DNA of 64,000 bases from Dallia pectoralis. Its lineage: Eukaryota; Chordata; Actinopteri; Esociformes; Umbridae. The stretch spans positions 7,739,758 to 7,803,757 of the forward strand of contig CM055730.1 of the NCBI GenBank assembly GCA_029465975.1, in the 5' to 3' direction. The notes under the pieces were generated by a model. That model had not been told where the DNA came from and did not search any database. It was given only the letters and a program-made list of their open reading frames with translations. Of this stretch, positions 1 to 13,200 are shown piece after piece. Both the position numbers and the translations under genes were made by a program. Each line of letters starts with the position of its first letter. Position 1 is the stretch's first letter.

Positions 1-1616
1 GTTTAGATGCATTGTTGATAGATGATTGAATACATTTCAGATGGGATTTAGCAATATATCATTAAAAGATTTAGAGCATCCCTATTTTTATGCTATAACA
101 GTGTGACCATCTACCATTACTCAGTAAACTTTTATTTTGAAATATAAATATAGACTAGTAGACTTTTGTTGCAAACATCACACTTCAAAATCCATGCAAA
201 ATCATGTGATCTAAAGTCATATTCAGCAGTGCAGTGTTGCATCTTTAAAGTCACAAGGCACACATTGTTTGTCAGACGACCCCACAACTTGATTCACCAA
301 ATCTAAGTGTTACGGTTGGAGAAATGTAACCACTCTCCTATATTTAACGGGAACTATGAATTAGTGATTCAAATTATAGACATTTAATAGAAGATCTAAA
401 TTACAAAAACACTGAAGGGTACAAACTCAATTGTGTTCCCTACAATACAGAATAGAATTTACAAAGGTATGCAAAAATGTGTAACTCTGCTGATATTGAA
501 CACAATATTTTATTTAAGATAATCTTTAAAAGGGCACGGCTTCAGCGAGTTTTCTGAAAATTGGAGTTGCTAGGAAGTTTCAGGGAGTTTTCTTTTTAGG
601 GAAGCTAGTTTCACCATTGTGCTGCCTGATCTCTACACCTAAACCACAAGACATTAAACCATTAGATTCTGTCTCATTTTGCCATTTGCCTCTGGTGAAT
701 GTTTTTGGACTCATTAATGTTATGTATCAAGGGCTGGATGAACTGGGCCCCTCTATAAGAAGTAAGAAACAATTCACTTTGTTTATTGCCAAGTAATCTA
801 AAGACTTTGTACAAAACATCTATCCTGTTCAGAACTTTGAAACCCATTTTATATAAGAAGTGTGTTATATAAAGTTTGACTTGATCAGGAACTTTTTATT
901 ACCAAAACGATGTTTTGATATATAGCATTGTTGTTTTGAAGGAGTCATAGACTGAATAATAACTTCTCAGATTGAAGTTTGATGTAAATTAATGTTTTTG
1001 GAATGTAGCTCAGAAATCTATACTTTCAAACAAACAAAAAATTATTTTAGCACCAACAAATAACATTCGTAGATAATAGATTATATCCAATTAAATATGA
1101 CTATTGTAAAAATTCTAAATGATGCATTCAGCCTGAACAGTAACTAATGAGTTGCAGAGGAACTGTGTATTTTGTTGTAGATTTATTGCAAAAGTATAAA
1201 AGCAAAATATATCTCAGTTTTATATGTTTTAAAACCTTATAAACGTGACTTATATAAAACAATGATAGTTACATGTGAATTGTAGTACAGTTAATTCTTT
1301 GAAATTTGAACATTCACAAGGAAAAGCAATAACATCTCTTGGGTCTCATGGGAAAAAACTAAACTGTGCAAATTAGGCAATAACCACAATGTTTTTGAAA
1401 GGGGTGTTAAGACTGTCGAATATATCTCACATAGCCAAGCATGAATAACTGAGAAAAAAACCATTGTGCTATTATTTTTCAAGACGCAAATGTCATTAAA
1501 CAACAGAAAACAGTCAAATCGGCATTCTGTTACACAATCGCAAGAGGTTGCAAGATCCAACTCATTTATAGAACTGGATTAATATCCAAATGACAATATT
1601 TATACATTCTGTCAAG
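1..1616. other. AT-rich sequence downstream of srgn
   Basis: No coding exon is recognised here. The part next to position 1616 is probably the 3' untranslated region of srgn, which is read on the minus strand. Short open frames in the stretch have no family features and no matching splice signals. Confidence 0.5.
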
Positions 1617-4600
1617 CTACAGGATCAGGTGATCATCTTTCAATTCCTGAGCAGCAGGCAGAACCTGATCCATGGGCATTTTCTGTTCTTGGAAATACTC
1701 AGAGTCAATGCCCAATCGGTCTCCAGAGCCTTCATCAGCAAAGAAGAGTTCTGTAGCAGAACCCTCTGCTGATTGCTCCTCTGGCTCGGAGACAGTTTCT
1801 GTTGGCACTCTGGGAAGAAAAACAGAAACGAAAGACAATTAGCGATTACTGTCCACATCCTTGGCACACTTCCTGTGGTTTGTCCACATGATGCCGAGGC
1901 CTAGACGTCTGTTCATAGCTAAACCACACAACAAATTGGCCTGTGCGTAAGGAGCGTGGTGCGTAAGGAAAGTGGTTGCTTTTAACAGTCATCCTATTTG
2001 ATCAACAATAGTTCACCAAGAAGCCATTTGATTGCTTATTCAACATTCGGTAGCACAATAGCATGCAGATGGAAGACACATCCTGTATTTTTTCACCTCA
2101 TAAGCTGTAACCAAGCAAACACGTGTCACCCGCATCGGGTAAATGCAAGGGAGAACACCGCAAAGAACAACAAAAAATGAACATGCCACGTTGCAATGAG
2201 CATTTGTTCCTGTGGCAACAGAGTGATTCTTACTATTTTCAGATAGAACATTAGATTAAGCTGGAGTGATATAGTAACCCTCATGAGCACTATGGTTTTC
2301 TTCGTCAGATGTATGATTCATAATTAAACTACAAGTTAATAACTGGGTCGATGTGGTATTATGGTTGCTGCTGATGTGATACCTGATGGAACTTTATTTT
2401 CCAGCAGATCAAGGAACAGCAGCTTTGAGTTCCCAAAACAAGAGATAAATATCTGACTGCAAAGACTAGTTACCGGAAGTTATTTTCGTTAAATCGCCAG
2501 TTTTTGCTTTTACAGTGAACTGTCGTCACTCTGACATGTATTACCATACGTGCTATAAAGGTCTCTGACAGTTGTAGGGTGAAAGATTAATGAATAAAAC
2601 ATGATAAAAGCAAATGTCTCGAACTTTCTTAAAACGGATGTCTCAATACAGTGGTATTTCCAAGACGTGTCTATACACGATATGTCTTAAGATGCATCTA
2701 CGTGTCGGAAGATGTTCCAAGACATGGTTATGGCTGAGTGAAAGTATACTGTGGGAAAATTGGCCTATCCACCTATTTCAAAACTCATGAGCTCATGGAA
2801 TTACTGGTAAAATGCATACGACAGAATACTTGAGGGGTACCCCAATAAAGGGAAATTCAGTTTGTCATATGTGTTTGAAAACCAACCTACAACATCTTGC
2901 CATGGACTCACAACACTAAAGGGGAAGTCAATACTAAAGACTGTCCTTTGAAAAATCTATTATTAGATGACAAGAAACCACTGGGTTGTAGTTGAAGTGC
3001 TTATCTTTCTGCTGAATATTCTAGAAGCATATCGCAGGCCCACAGTGAGCTTTTTACACGTATAGCAACTCTAATAGCAACTCATAGGGCTCACTTCCTG
3101 TTTGCTATCATAATTCTCAGACGGAGACAGCTAATCACATTGTGGACTGTTATGTGACAGCGTATACCTACTAGAACGGTTTTGTCATAAGTAATATTGC
3201 CTTCAGGAAATTGTGTAGTGATTGGTGAGAAACCCTGCAATGTTATTGCTCAAGGGCTTGTGACAGAATGTGTCAACATCCCATATTGTAATAACACACA
3301 AAGCTGTTGTATGATGCAAATAAGTTCAACATTGAACAGTATCACACTAAACATTTATGTTTAAAATATGTGCTGTGGTATACTTACATATCGTTTACGG
3401 CAGTATTCTGGAGTCTGTCAGAAATCCCAGGCAAGTCCACCAAAGGACCCTTCTGTGTCTTGCAGTTGGCATTCTTGGAGTCTGGTCGGCATTTAACCCA
3501 CATATATCTGCCTTTTGTCGGTGCACCTGTTTTTACATAGAAATTTATCATTTGTGATTTCAAGGAAAATTACCCTTCAGTGAAATTACCCTTTTTGAAA
3601 TGACATTTTTTAAATGTGCACCTGCTGTTGTAGAAAATGGTATATATTTATATATCTAGTACGAAAGCCACAGACATTCACTTCATTTGCCCAAATACAG
3701 TGACTTCAAAAATATTAAAATGTACTCATCGATCTAATCATTATATGACACAGGCAGCAGCCAACACAATATATATTTGTTAGCCCCTTAAATTCCCGTC
3801 ACTAAGTATGTGAGCATATTGTGTAATTTAGAATTGCTTCAAAGTACTGTTTTTGCAAAATATCCCCTGACCACAAGACATGTCAGCACAACAGTCATTG
3901 ACCGTTGATATTTAGTCAGTACTTTGGTATGCAGTGTTTGGCTTTTCCAGAAATTACAGGGCCCAGGTTGTCAAAAAAGTAACACGTTGACTAACTGTGG
4001 CAGCCCATCCCACCCAACCCTCCCATCCCACCCAACCCTCCCAGCCCACCCAACCCTCCCATCCCACCCAACCCTCCCATCCCACCCAACCCTCCCAGCC
4101 CACCCAACCCTCCCATCCCACCCAACCCTCCCATCCCACCCAACCCTCCCATCCCACCCAACCCTCCCAGCCCACCCAACCCTCCCATCCCACCCAACCC
4201 TCCCAGCCCACCCAACCCTCCCATCCCACCCAACCCTCCCATCCCACCCAACCAGTTATTTTGAGGTGTATGCACTAACCGCGAATTCCAAGATCAAGCT
4301 TCATGCTTTATGTTAGAAATTGTCTATGAGGTGTCCTTACACTATAACATCATTGTTGTCTGGGACTTTTTGCCATTAAAAAAAAGTCTTCACTTCTGGG
4401 CCCGTATTTACCAAGAGCCTCAGGCTACAAGTGATAGGTTACAATGATTACAAGAGAGGGGACCAGAGCAATACTCTAACATAGGAATCTGAGTCGTTTA
4501 ATTATTTCTTGTTGGTCAGAATCTGTGATAAATTTGTCCATTTAAAAAGTATAAAAATGTGACATCAATTTAGGCATTTTTTGGGGGGCAGGAGGACACA

Positions 4601-5105
4601 ATGCAACGACAGTGTAAAGAAATAATGTGCGACATCAAATGTGTTATTCGTTTGATTTATGCGTAGAATACAGCAATATCATATTACACTTTCACTTACG
4701 CAACCATCCATTTAATAGCAGATTGTAGTAATCAAATACTTGGTTCAGACTTCTAGTTCATAATTATTATCATTTTTTACTCGTACTACTAGAACTTCTC
4801 AGATCTATTATCGTAGTAAAATTAAAGAAAAAACTGGGAGATGTTGACATATAATCTGTTTACAATCAGGTAGGCATGCCAGAAGACATCAGACTCATCA
4901 GACGGGCTCATCGCACGTTTTAAAGTAAGGATCTAGGTTTTACTCTAACGAATCCTAACAAACCCAACCTGGGTACTTTTCTCAATATTGTAATATGTGT
5001 AAAAAAAGTTATTATATTTAAAATATGCTCACCAAATCCGTTTTCTGTTAAAAAGAAAATGACAGCCAGTGCAAGGCAGATCTTCAAACTTACGATTCTC
5101 GTCAT
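1617..5105 (-). CDS. srgn: serglycin (secretory-granule proteoglycan core protein), 3 exons
   Basis: Serglycin is the core protein that carries glycosaminoglycan chains and packs proteases and cytokines in haematopoietic secretory granules. Coding exons on the minus strand are 5033-5105, 3388-3526 and 1617-1809; phases join cleanly to 134 residues. Exon 1 is a signal peptide (MTRIVSLKICLALAVIFFL). Exon 2 holds the family block RYMWVKCRPDSKNANC followed by KGPLVDLPG, closely like mammalian RYQWVRCNPDSNSANC. Exon 3 is acidic and ends DDHLIL, like mammalian EEDFML. The long Ser-Gly repeat of mammalian serglycin is absent: only one SG is present, in the acidic context ADEGSGD. The start is the only ATG preceding the signal peptide. 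Intron 1 carries an 18-bp minisatellite. Synteny with kifbp and ddx21 supports the call. Confidence 0.93.
3998..4254. repeat. 18-bp C-rich minisatellite in srgn intron 1
   Basis: About fourteen tandem copies of an 18-bp unit of the type CCCATCCCACCCAACCCT, with an A/G variant (CCCAGCCCA) recurring at irregular spacing. The unit is a multiple of three and lacks stops, so it produces open frames on both strands (His-Pro-Thr-Leu-Pro repeats one way, Gly/Trp-rich the other). These are repeat artefacts, not genes. One strand is almost pure pyrimidine and the complement carries regular GGG runs, so quadruplex formation is conceivable. Confidence 0.95.
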
Positions 5106-8100
5106 TGTTTTTGATTCTGTAATAAGGAGACGTCGATATATCCGATAAAAATACCGTTATGTGTGTATAGCCTATGACTAAATATTGCACACCCAATGCC
5201 TGCCCACACGCGTCATTATTTCCTGAAACCAGACGCAAGAAGGAAACATCCGCAGTGGAAAGTTCTTGTCTTCCACAGCTTACCAGCAGAAAGAGCATTG
5301 ACATAGGACATAAAGATAATTTAAATGCACTGTATATACATATATTTGATATTACTAGTGAGTCCATAGTTACAAACTATGACATTCTATGACATTCTAT
5401 TATGATTCGAAATCATATACGATTGGTTCCTGATATGCATCACACAGCGTAACTGATTGGTAAAAGGGCGGGATACAATAAAAAATGAGAAGTCTTTCAA
5501 AGTTTTTATGCAAAAGGGATTGGGTCTATGAATGGCACTCTGTATTGTCTCTATTAAAAACCTTTTTGGTATAGTACAACCAGGTATACTTTTCTTTTGG
5601 GCAGTGAATTCCATAAGATGAGAACTGCCAAAAAAAGGAATTACTATTAGCTAGGGAAATAATGTGAATTTGGCTCGATATTTGGTATGCTTCGACTGTA
5701 TTAGGTTGAATTAAAACTTTAAGGTGCACTCCAGTCACATTGTCAACCCACTAAAACCACCGTGGGGACTTCAAAAACACACTATTCTAAAAATATGATT
5801 TCACCTCGTCTCAATGTGACCTCACTCTGTCCCCTCCAATACCACCAATAATAATTCCAATCAAAATGAGGTTCAGGTTGTTTGGGGGAGGAGGATGGAC
5901 TGCTCTCAGATGTATTAAGCTGGAAGTAGTTGTCACTCGTCCTTTGCCTTTTTGGCCAAAAGAATATCATATGAATGAGTGATGGGAGTGCACCTTAAAA
6001 ACGTTAAACACAATGACAACGCCCTTTCAAAGTAAAAGCTTGTTGAAAAAAGGTAGCCTCTTTGGGAGTATGCAGTTTTTGCCTACCTGTTGATATCACC
6101 AGTCATTAGTAAGTTAGTAAGCAATAAGAAACAAACTTCTCGTTCTCTTGTTAACATTCCTCCCTGAAAACTCCCAGACAGTCCTAGCAAAAGTCCTAGT
6201 ATAAGTAATTGCTTTTAGGTTATCAAAAACAGCCTAGAGATTGATAATATATTGTTCATTATTAAAAATAAATAATATTTGATTATATATTAATATTCTA
6301 GAGAGAGCGTTGTATGAGTGTTTGTCAGCAAATGCATAGCTGTGAGATGGCACAGGAAGTGCGTGTATTGAGAGCTCTTATCTTTACACAGGAAATGACA
6401 TCAAGGTCATCCAACACCACCACTGCCACAGAATTTGTCTCAGGGCCTCCAGATGAAGACAGAGCAGCTATCATGTCTGCCTTAAACTGGATAGATTATA
6501 TGTTCCACAGACATCACCTTTTCTGTCCTTTGTTGATTTCATGAAGAACAACGCAGGGTTTAATTTATGTTGAGACTTTTTTTCAAGTGAAAAGTTAAGA
6601 ATTAAAATAGGAAACAAATGTAGTTTAACAACTGAGCAAAAATGTCATTAATCCAATTGTCATCATTATCACATCTTCACACTTGCCTACATATCTGTAT
6701 GCACTGCTCTTGTGCACATCTGGTTGGATGCACTTGAACTGTGTGACAAACTTTCAAAGCCATACACATTATGGTTACAATTTAATGACTCTGACATTTT
6801 TCCATTTCAGATTTCATTGGTAGCAATACCGTTCTGCTACGCACTATGTGATCATCCAGACTCTCTCTTTAAAACCATTTCACCAGTTTTATGTCAAATG
6901 GATTCTAGTCAGGTGTACCCGTCATCAGGATTTCTTAGACGTTACGACTGGTCTTCAAAACCTTGATAGGAAGAACATTTAATGATATTTATTTGAATAT
7001 ATATTTGAATTGAATTTACCTAAATTACATATATCTGTTTACTCGGAGCAATTACTGACTGATTGTCGTTTTATTTTGTCTGGTCATATTTACCATGCTG
7101 GCAAAAGTTTTGCTGAATGGACCAAAAGCATCTGGCTGCCTGTTCTGGAACTTCTCAGGGCAAACATGAAATAGAAGAATACAGGCAGTGCCAAGGAACA
7201 GGACTCATAATGAGGACATTTCTAATGAGGAGCTTTCTGGCGCCCAGAGCTGCTGATGAATTAGCCACACACTAAAAAGTGTCTCAGAGGAATTTTACTA
7301 AAATTTATTGTGGCTGTATTGTTTATGTTTGGTCATTTGGAGAAACGATTGAAATTGTGAGGGATCCCAGAAAAAAACTTCCTCAGGGAAAAAGTAACAA
7401 CAGAAATTTCAAAGATCTTGTTCTAATTGTTGGGTTTAAAAAACAATGTGTTTAAAAAACATCTTCCAAAATGTAAAAATGTAGAGGCTTGTTCTTTTAG
7501 CTCTCAAAACTACTACTTTTATTACATCTTCTACATATTTCCAAATAATATATCTATTCTTCTCCAATAAGCTGCTAGGTTAGGTACACCACCACCTTAT
7601 CCCATAACAAATAATGCGGGTCAGCTGTCTCTTTCTCTAGCACGCACACAGAAACGACAACTAAACATAATTGGGCTTTTCAAGACAGGTTTCACTGACA
7701 TTGTCAGGCTGAGGAGTAACCACACAACCACACAGTGTAGCCAGCACAGGAGAATTCTCTTTGGAACAACACTAAAGCCCCAGTGGGTTTGGTTTTGCAT
7801 TTAAGTATACTTACAGAGGTGACATTGTAATAAATCTGATCCTGGGACACTTTTATCCCTCTTAAAATGTAACCTGCATTGGTCTGTAATTAACACTGCA
7901 ATCCTCACAGGTCATGAAACTATACTTCGACTGAAGTCAAAGCTTTCCCCCATACAATTTCCGATTTGTCTGTGTCATATGCGTGAAAAGAACAGATTAT
8001 CCATAGATACAATCCGTAAAGACGTACTTAACACTACTTATCACTAGAATGTGAGGAAATAAGAATTTTGAAATTAATATTATCAGAAGTGGTTTTAGTA

Positions 8101-9002
8101 ATCAGTTAGAGTAAAAACTTGCTTAACAGATTATGCAATGTTTGTAGATGAGGACTTAGTGGGTGTCTGACCACATCATAGAAATGGTCACATTGGCTTA
8201 CTCAAGTCAGCAGAAGGGAGATCTCAAACAAAAGGCAACTCATTTTCAGCCGGACTCTGCCAATTTGTTTTTCGTGAGCTGAGGACTGGGGCAGCGGAAA
8301 TAAAACATAAAATAACAGTCAGAGCTCAGACAACACCAGTTGATGAAATTAACACAATACCTTAATACTAATGTTACTAAAACACTTCAGTATTTACAAA
8401 CATCTTCCAATAATCTAAAAAATAGACTCTTTCATTTAGGGGTTAGGGAATTAAAGCATGTAGGGCTCATTAAAGCCATTTAATGAGTAACAGCGCCATC
8501 TACAGTTTCTTTTTAAACCCTGCTCTCAGAAACTGGCCACACCTATGACGCAGCAAGAAATCTTCTTGAAAATAACATAGCTTGATGTAAAATACGATTT
8601 GTTAATGATTAAAGTGTCACTGGCTGGACATAACACAGATTGCCATAACCAACATAGCTGTTTAAAACAAAGAAGGTTATTTGAACATTTTTTATTTTTA
8701 GGATGGAGTTGCCAGTTGGAAATTATTCTTTTAAATCCATATCCAATTAGTTAACAAGTTTTTAATAACAATGTTTTTAGCTACATAAAACACAACATTA
8801 CATAACCGTACAGCCTGTTATTTTCTATCAGAAAAACAAAACAAATAAGACAATTCATGTGTTATCATGCATAACATGTTAACTGTGCTCCATAAATATT
8901 ACATGTTACACATCAGGAAATGCAGAACATCAAATGAGTGTTGAGCAGAATATTAAATATTTAATACATGAGGCTTTCAGTGAGCGCAGACTGCACATTC
9001 TA
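5106..9002. other. srgn-kifbp intergenic region
   Basis: Contains the srgn promoter side (just above 5105), a MITE at 5718-5999 and the 3' untranslated region of kifbp (below 9003). A minus-strand AATAAA (plus-strand TTTATT at 8691-8696) about 310 nt after the kifbp stop is a good poly(A) signal. I see no coding exon in the rest. Confidence 0.6.
5718..5999. mobile_element. short non-autonomous element (MITE) with 14-bp terminal inverted repeats
   Basis: The ends are inverted copies of TTAAGGTGCACTCC (left at 5719, right ending at 5998) and the element is about 280 bp long. It encodes nothing convincing. Flanking A/T triplets leave the exact target duplication unclear. A MITE of a DNA transposon fits best. 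Confidence 0.7.
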
Positions 9003-11782
9003 TCAGTTAGAAGAGACCAACTTCGCCTTGAGTCGGTTCATCTTCAAGGGAAGAAGGCTGGCCATCTCTTCGCTCAGCTCCAGCTCTGTCTCTATGACAT
9101 TTTTGGCCTCTGGGTTGTCCCTGCAGTACTGGACCACAAAGTTGTAGCACTCCAGAGAGCGGTTAAGGTTCTCCAGCTGAATGGTCGGACTGGACGAGAT
9201 GAACCGGCTGTGGAGACGAGCCACCCGGAACTTAGCCACCAGGGCCGGCCTCAACACCTCGTCCTCCAGCTTATCCGGCCACTTGCCGTCTGGCGAGCGG
9301 ACCGAGTCCAGGAACATCTGATAGAACTTCACGGAGGCGGCGCAGAGGGAGTTGAACTTCTTGATTGTGTGCGCGTCTAGGTCGTCCTGCTTGTTGGCCA
9401 CGGCCAGCTTCAGATCCATCATCTCGTAGTAGGTCTCGGCCAGCTCGAACTGCAGCTGGCGGCAGATCAGGAGGTAGTACTGGGCGTTCAGGTCCTTGCA
9501 GATGGGCTCCAACATGTCCACCCGCCGCTTGTGCATCTTGCAGCGGCGCTCCATGTCCTCCTCGAAAAACGCCAAGGCCTTGAAGAGGGCACTGTGGTCC
9601 TGCACAATCTCGATGTGATCTGTGACGTGGCCGTCCATCTCGAAGTACTCCCTAGCCTGGTTCACGTAGGTCTGGCCAAACAGGAAGATGACACGGGCCT
9701 CTTCAAAGTCCACGGGGAAGACACAGCTCACCTTCTCCTCCAGGCTACAGATGGAGTCAAAAGTGTCAGTTGAACCAAACAGAACGGCACTCTTCCTCCC
9801 TCGCTCCTCTTCCTCCTCCTCCCGACGCCGAGCTGCTCTCAGCTCCTCCTGCCGGTCCACATCCAGCTCCCCAATGTTGTCCTGTGCAGAGCAGCAGTCA
9901 TAAGATCTGTTCTCACACAATAAACACTAATCACAGAAAGAATTATGAATTTGCCTGAAAATAAATTACCTCAAGAAGTTTCTTGGCATCTTGCAACAAA
10001 TTGAGACAGTATTTTATCCAACACCTGGCTATTTCGGCTCTTTTCTGTCTAAGTTGGTCACGCTTCTCAGCCTCGGCCTCATCTACAACACAAGCGTTTG
10101 AGACATGTATTCATGAGAACGTGGTAAAAGAAACTGCACCGCCACTTCTGACGTGACTGTCACCGATGAATATATAACTATCGAGCGATGACTTACTCTC
10201 CCGGGAAGCAGCTTCCGAAGGAACCTCTCCAGCAAGGTCCGCAATGACACTGGCAGCAGAGAGACAGTGCCTGCCTTCCATATATCGAGTCTGCGAGACA
10301 GACAGGCGAATCAGATCAATACATAGATACGGCCTAGGAAATCCAGTCACGTGCCCAAGCCTCCATGATAAACAGAACACATACTGTACACCGTTTAACG
10401 GTTACCTTGGTGATGTAATACTGTGACAACGTGGCTGCGTTGATGGCCCACTCCAGGGGAATGAACTGGTTGAATTCCAGCTGCCTCTGCAGAGTGCTGT
10501 GGCAGTAGGACCCGGCTTTCTCAAACAGACCCAAATTCTTGTACACTTGGGCAAGATAGTACAGTGTGTGGGTGTATGCCATTTCAAATCTGTTGGAATC
10601 GAGTTTAAAGTAAAAGTTAGGCGCAATGTCCCGTCATCCATTAACACCACACAATAATGAACTCAATACCTTTTTGTCCTCTCCTGTTCGGGTAATGAAT
10701 CTTCCTGTGCCATGAAGAACTCTGCGAGGTCCATTGGAGGGTGACCATCCTATGGTGTGAATAGAGAAATGTATTATCAACAATAAGTGATATACTGTTT
10801 AGGTTCAATGACGTAATGAAACAGCATTTTATAGGACTCAGACAGCAAACTAAAACCATAAAGAAAACCATCCTGTTGCCAACATAACGTATGACAATTT
10901 ATTTTTATTTTTTTCACCCGCATTTTACCGGGTAAGTTGACTGAGAACAATATATGTTTACTGCCTTGTCCAGGGAAAAAACAGAAGAACTTACACCTTG
11001 TATCCAGGTCACTGATAAGATGCTCTATTGCGACCTAAAACCCTGAATATGCAACTACTTGCTGTTCCCCAAAATCAATCTACTCAAGCAAAGTACACAT
11101 GTAAAAATACTGCACAATGCTTACCTCCTTCATGTACCGACGATACATTGCTTCTGCATTTTCTAAAAACTCTTGAGCTTTTTCAGTTTCATCCCTGCCA
11201 GCCCACAAAATCCCGAGTTGATTCTGTAACAATAACAACATACAGAAATGTCAGTCGGAACGTCCACAGCAAACTATTTTATTACTAGTTGTTGGTTATA
11301 TTAATGTTAGTTAGATTTATGGTAACTGTAATTACCCTGACTTGGATAAACAAAGAAACGTTGTCTCTAGATATGCAACACTTCTGCAGCAATTTCATGC
11401 AATTCATCAAATGTTCCTCTCCAGCAGACAGTTCTTCCGTTTCCACGTGGTTTACGCCAAGATAATATTCCACCGCCCCGAGTTTAGCAGCCCTAGATCC
11501 GGCTTCAGAGTCTCCAGAGTGGCCTCTCCCAAAGCCTTCGTCCTTTCCTCCGTCAACGGGCTGATCGATCTGGCATTGATCAGCTTCAGTGACGCTATCG
11601 GTCTCACCAACATCGAAATTCTTTAATGTGCAGTATATCTCTCTCAAAAGCTCCCGTGCCTTATACTTTGATCGAAAGGGGTCATTTTCTGGGTCTTTTC
11701 TTGATTCCACCTCAGTGAGATTTTGAGCATTATTAAATTTTTCGCACACTGCTCTCCAATCATGACTGTATAGGGTAGCCAT
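9003..11782 (-). CDS. kifbp: KIF-binding protein (KIFBP / KIF1BP), 7 exons
   Basis: KIFBP binds a subset of kinesin motor domains and blocks their microtubule attachment; it is needed for axon growth and mitochondrial transport. Minus-strand coding exons are 11336-11782, 11125-11223, 10670-10749, 10406-10589, 10197-10290, 9970-10082 and 9003-9881. Phases are consistent and give 631 residues (human about 621). Recognisable blocks are LGVNHVETEELSAGEEHL in exon 1, YYLAQVYKNLGLFEKAGSY and EWAINAATLSQYYI in exon 4, EIARCWIKYCLNLL in exon 6, and VTDHIEIVQDHSALFK plus CKMHKRRVDMLEP in the long last exon. The fold is helical and TPR-like. The central stretch after exon 1 residue 50 is acidic and variable as in other species. 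No disruption is seen. Confidence 0.97.
10890..10995. repeat. interspersed repeat fragment in kifbp intron 2
   Basis: A run of T-rich sequence followed by CATTTTACCGGGTAAGTTGA looks like a short interspersed repeat that I associate with fish genomes. I cannot name the family. It lies in the intron between the second and third coding exons of kifbp and affects no exon. Confidence 0.4.
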
Positions 11783-12929
11783 TTTTGTTATTTTCGTGGG
11801 ATCCCTGTGTGTGCTGCGTACAACATTAGCCTAAAAAACGTTAGTTTTTCGACTTCAAAATAAAAGTATAATTGAAGGGTATGACTCAAGGGTATGACAA
11901 AATGTTTACGATAAGGATTAGATTTTTTGGAAGTCTCTTTACAATACATACCTGCTAAGAATACCATCCATGGTCCCTTGGATTACTGACAAAAATAATA
12001 ATAGTCGCAAAAACATTTCGCTAGACTTGAATAAACAATCCATGTTCCAGTTTTTAATGTAAAACAATAATTACAATTCACATTAATTATTATCCTTTTA
12101 ACAAAAATGAACCTAACAAGTCAGGTGGTATTTTGTTTTGTCGACGCTTTTGGTTATTTATTTCAAGACAGGGAGAAAGGGTCAATTTGAGATGAAGCAG
12201 ATGTGGAAATGTTGTTACATTCAAATTGATGATCTTATATTAATATACATAGTGGGATTTAATACATGTTTTTTCACTGTATCATTTTTTAACAATATGC
12301 TGCATTCGAAGTTGAAGCTTTTGAAACTTATTAGAGCATTATCTAGTTCAAATTTGAAATAATTCCACTATTTCTAAGTTTTAATCCGAATAGGTTTTAG
12401 TTTTTTATTTTGAAGGTGATTCTACAAAAATGCTACTATTAATGTTTTCGGCAGCACATATATCCACGCCGGATGTGTCTAGGGTTGTGTTCATTAATGC
12501 AGTAAGTGACACACTGCACCAAACGTTTTCTAACGGAGAGAAGGAACATAATTCCGGTCGCACTGTTAAGGAATATGTACAAGAAATCACAAAATATGTC
12601 TCCATGAATTATTGATTTAAGACGAATTTACCTGGGTCTAATACATTTTTAGTGGTTGCCTATTTGTAAACAATCAGAGAACAATATATTGGCTATTAAC
12701 ATATATGGTTTAATTGATGCTCCTGTCCACAGCCCTATTAGGGATCAGTGCTTTTCCTCAGGGTAGAACAACAACTTTGTCACCTTGTCAGATCGTAAAT
12801 CTAAACCAGTGTCAGTTACTGGTCCGACAACTTCACTAGACTATCTGCCACCTATTCTTACCTTTCTCGGTAAGCAGGCTAGATAACTAATTCCTGGTTT
12901 TGTTTCCTCCTCAATCCTTCCAGCTAGGA

Positions 12930-13200
12930 TACACTAATGAGCCAGAACATTATGGTGAGGCAAATACAGTTGATCATCCTGTCAAGATCTGGGTAGATTA
13001 GATGGCAGGTGAACAATCAGTTTTCTATCCAACATGTTTGATGCAGGAGAAATGGGCTGGAGTATAGACCTAAGCTACTTTGACAAGAGACACATTGTAG
13101 AAGGCCACAAGTATAAGCCAAAGTTATTTTTTGGTCAAGCATTTCAATTGTGTTAGACGTTGTCAAATTCCGCCATTGCCGTGTACTTCCTGAGTTGCTC
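12930..13200 (+). mobile_element. degraded Tc1/mariner-type transposon end fragment
   Basis: The segment begins AATGAGCCAGAACATTATG and includes GATGGCAGGTGAACAATCA and GCTACTTTGACAAGAG. A related sequence, GATGGTAGGCGAACAATCA, is seen in reverse orientation at 27925-28260. A third fragment at 21010-21095 encodes the Tc1-type motif LFQQDNLPCH, which is why I assign the family. No intact transposase remains. Confidence 0.55.

Noticed and set aside
3924..4316. 130-codon frame encoding Ser/Ala-His-Pro-Thr-Leu-Pro repeats, and Gly/Trp repeats on the other strand
   Set aside because: An 18-bp minisatellite inside srgn intron 1 explains both; there is no start context, domain or splice support.
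9365..9958. Plus-strand frames opposite the last kifbp exon
   Set aside because: Shadows of a GC-rich coding exon on the minus strand; no family features.
12430..12615. 61-codon frame starting MLLLMFSAAH as a small secreted protein
   Set aside because: The hydrophobic start is very short, there is no cleavage-like site or known family, and no regulatory context.
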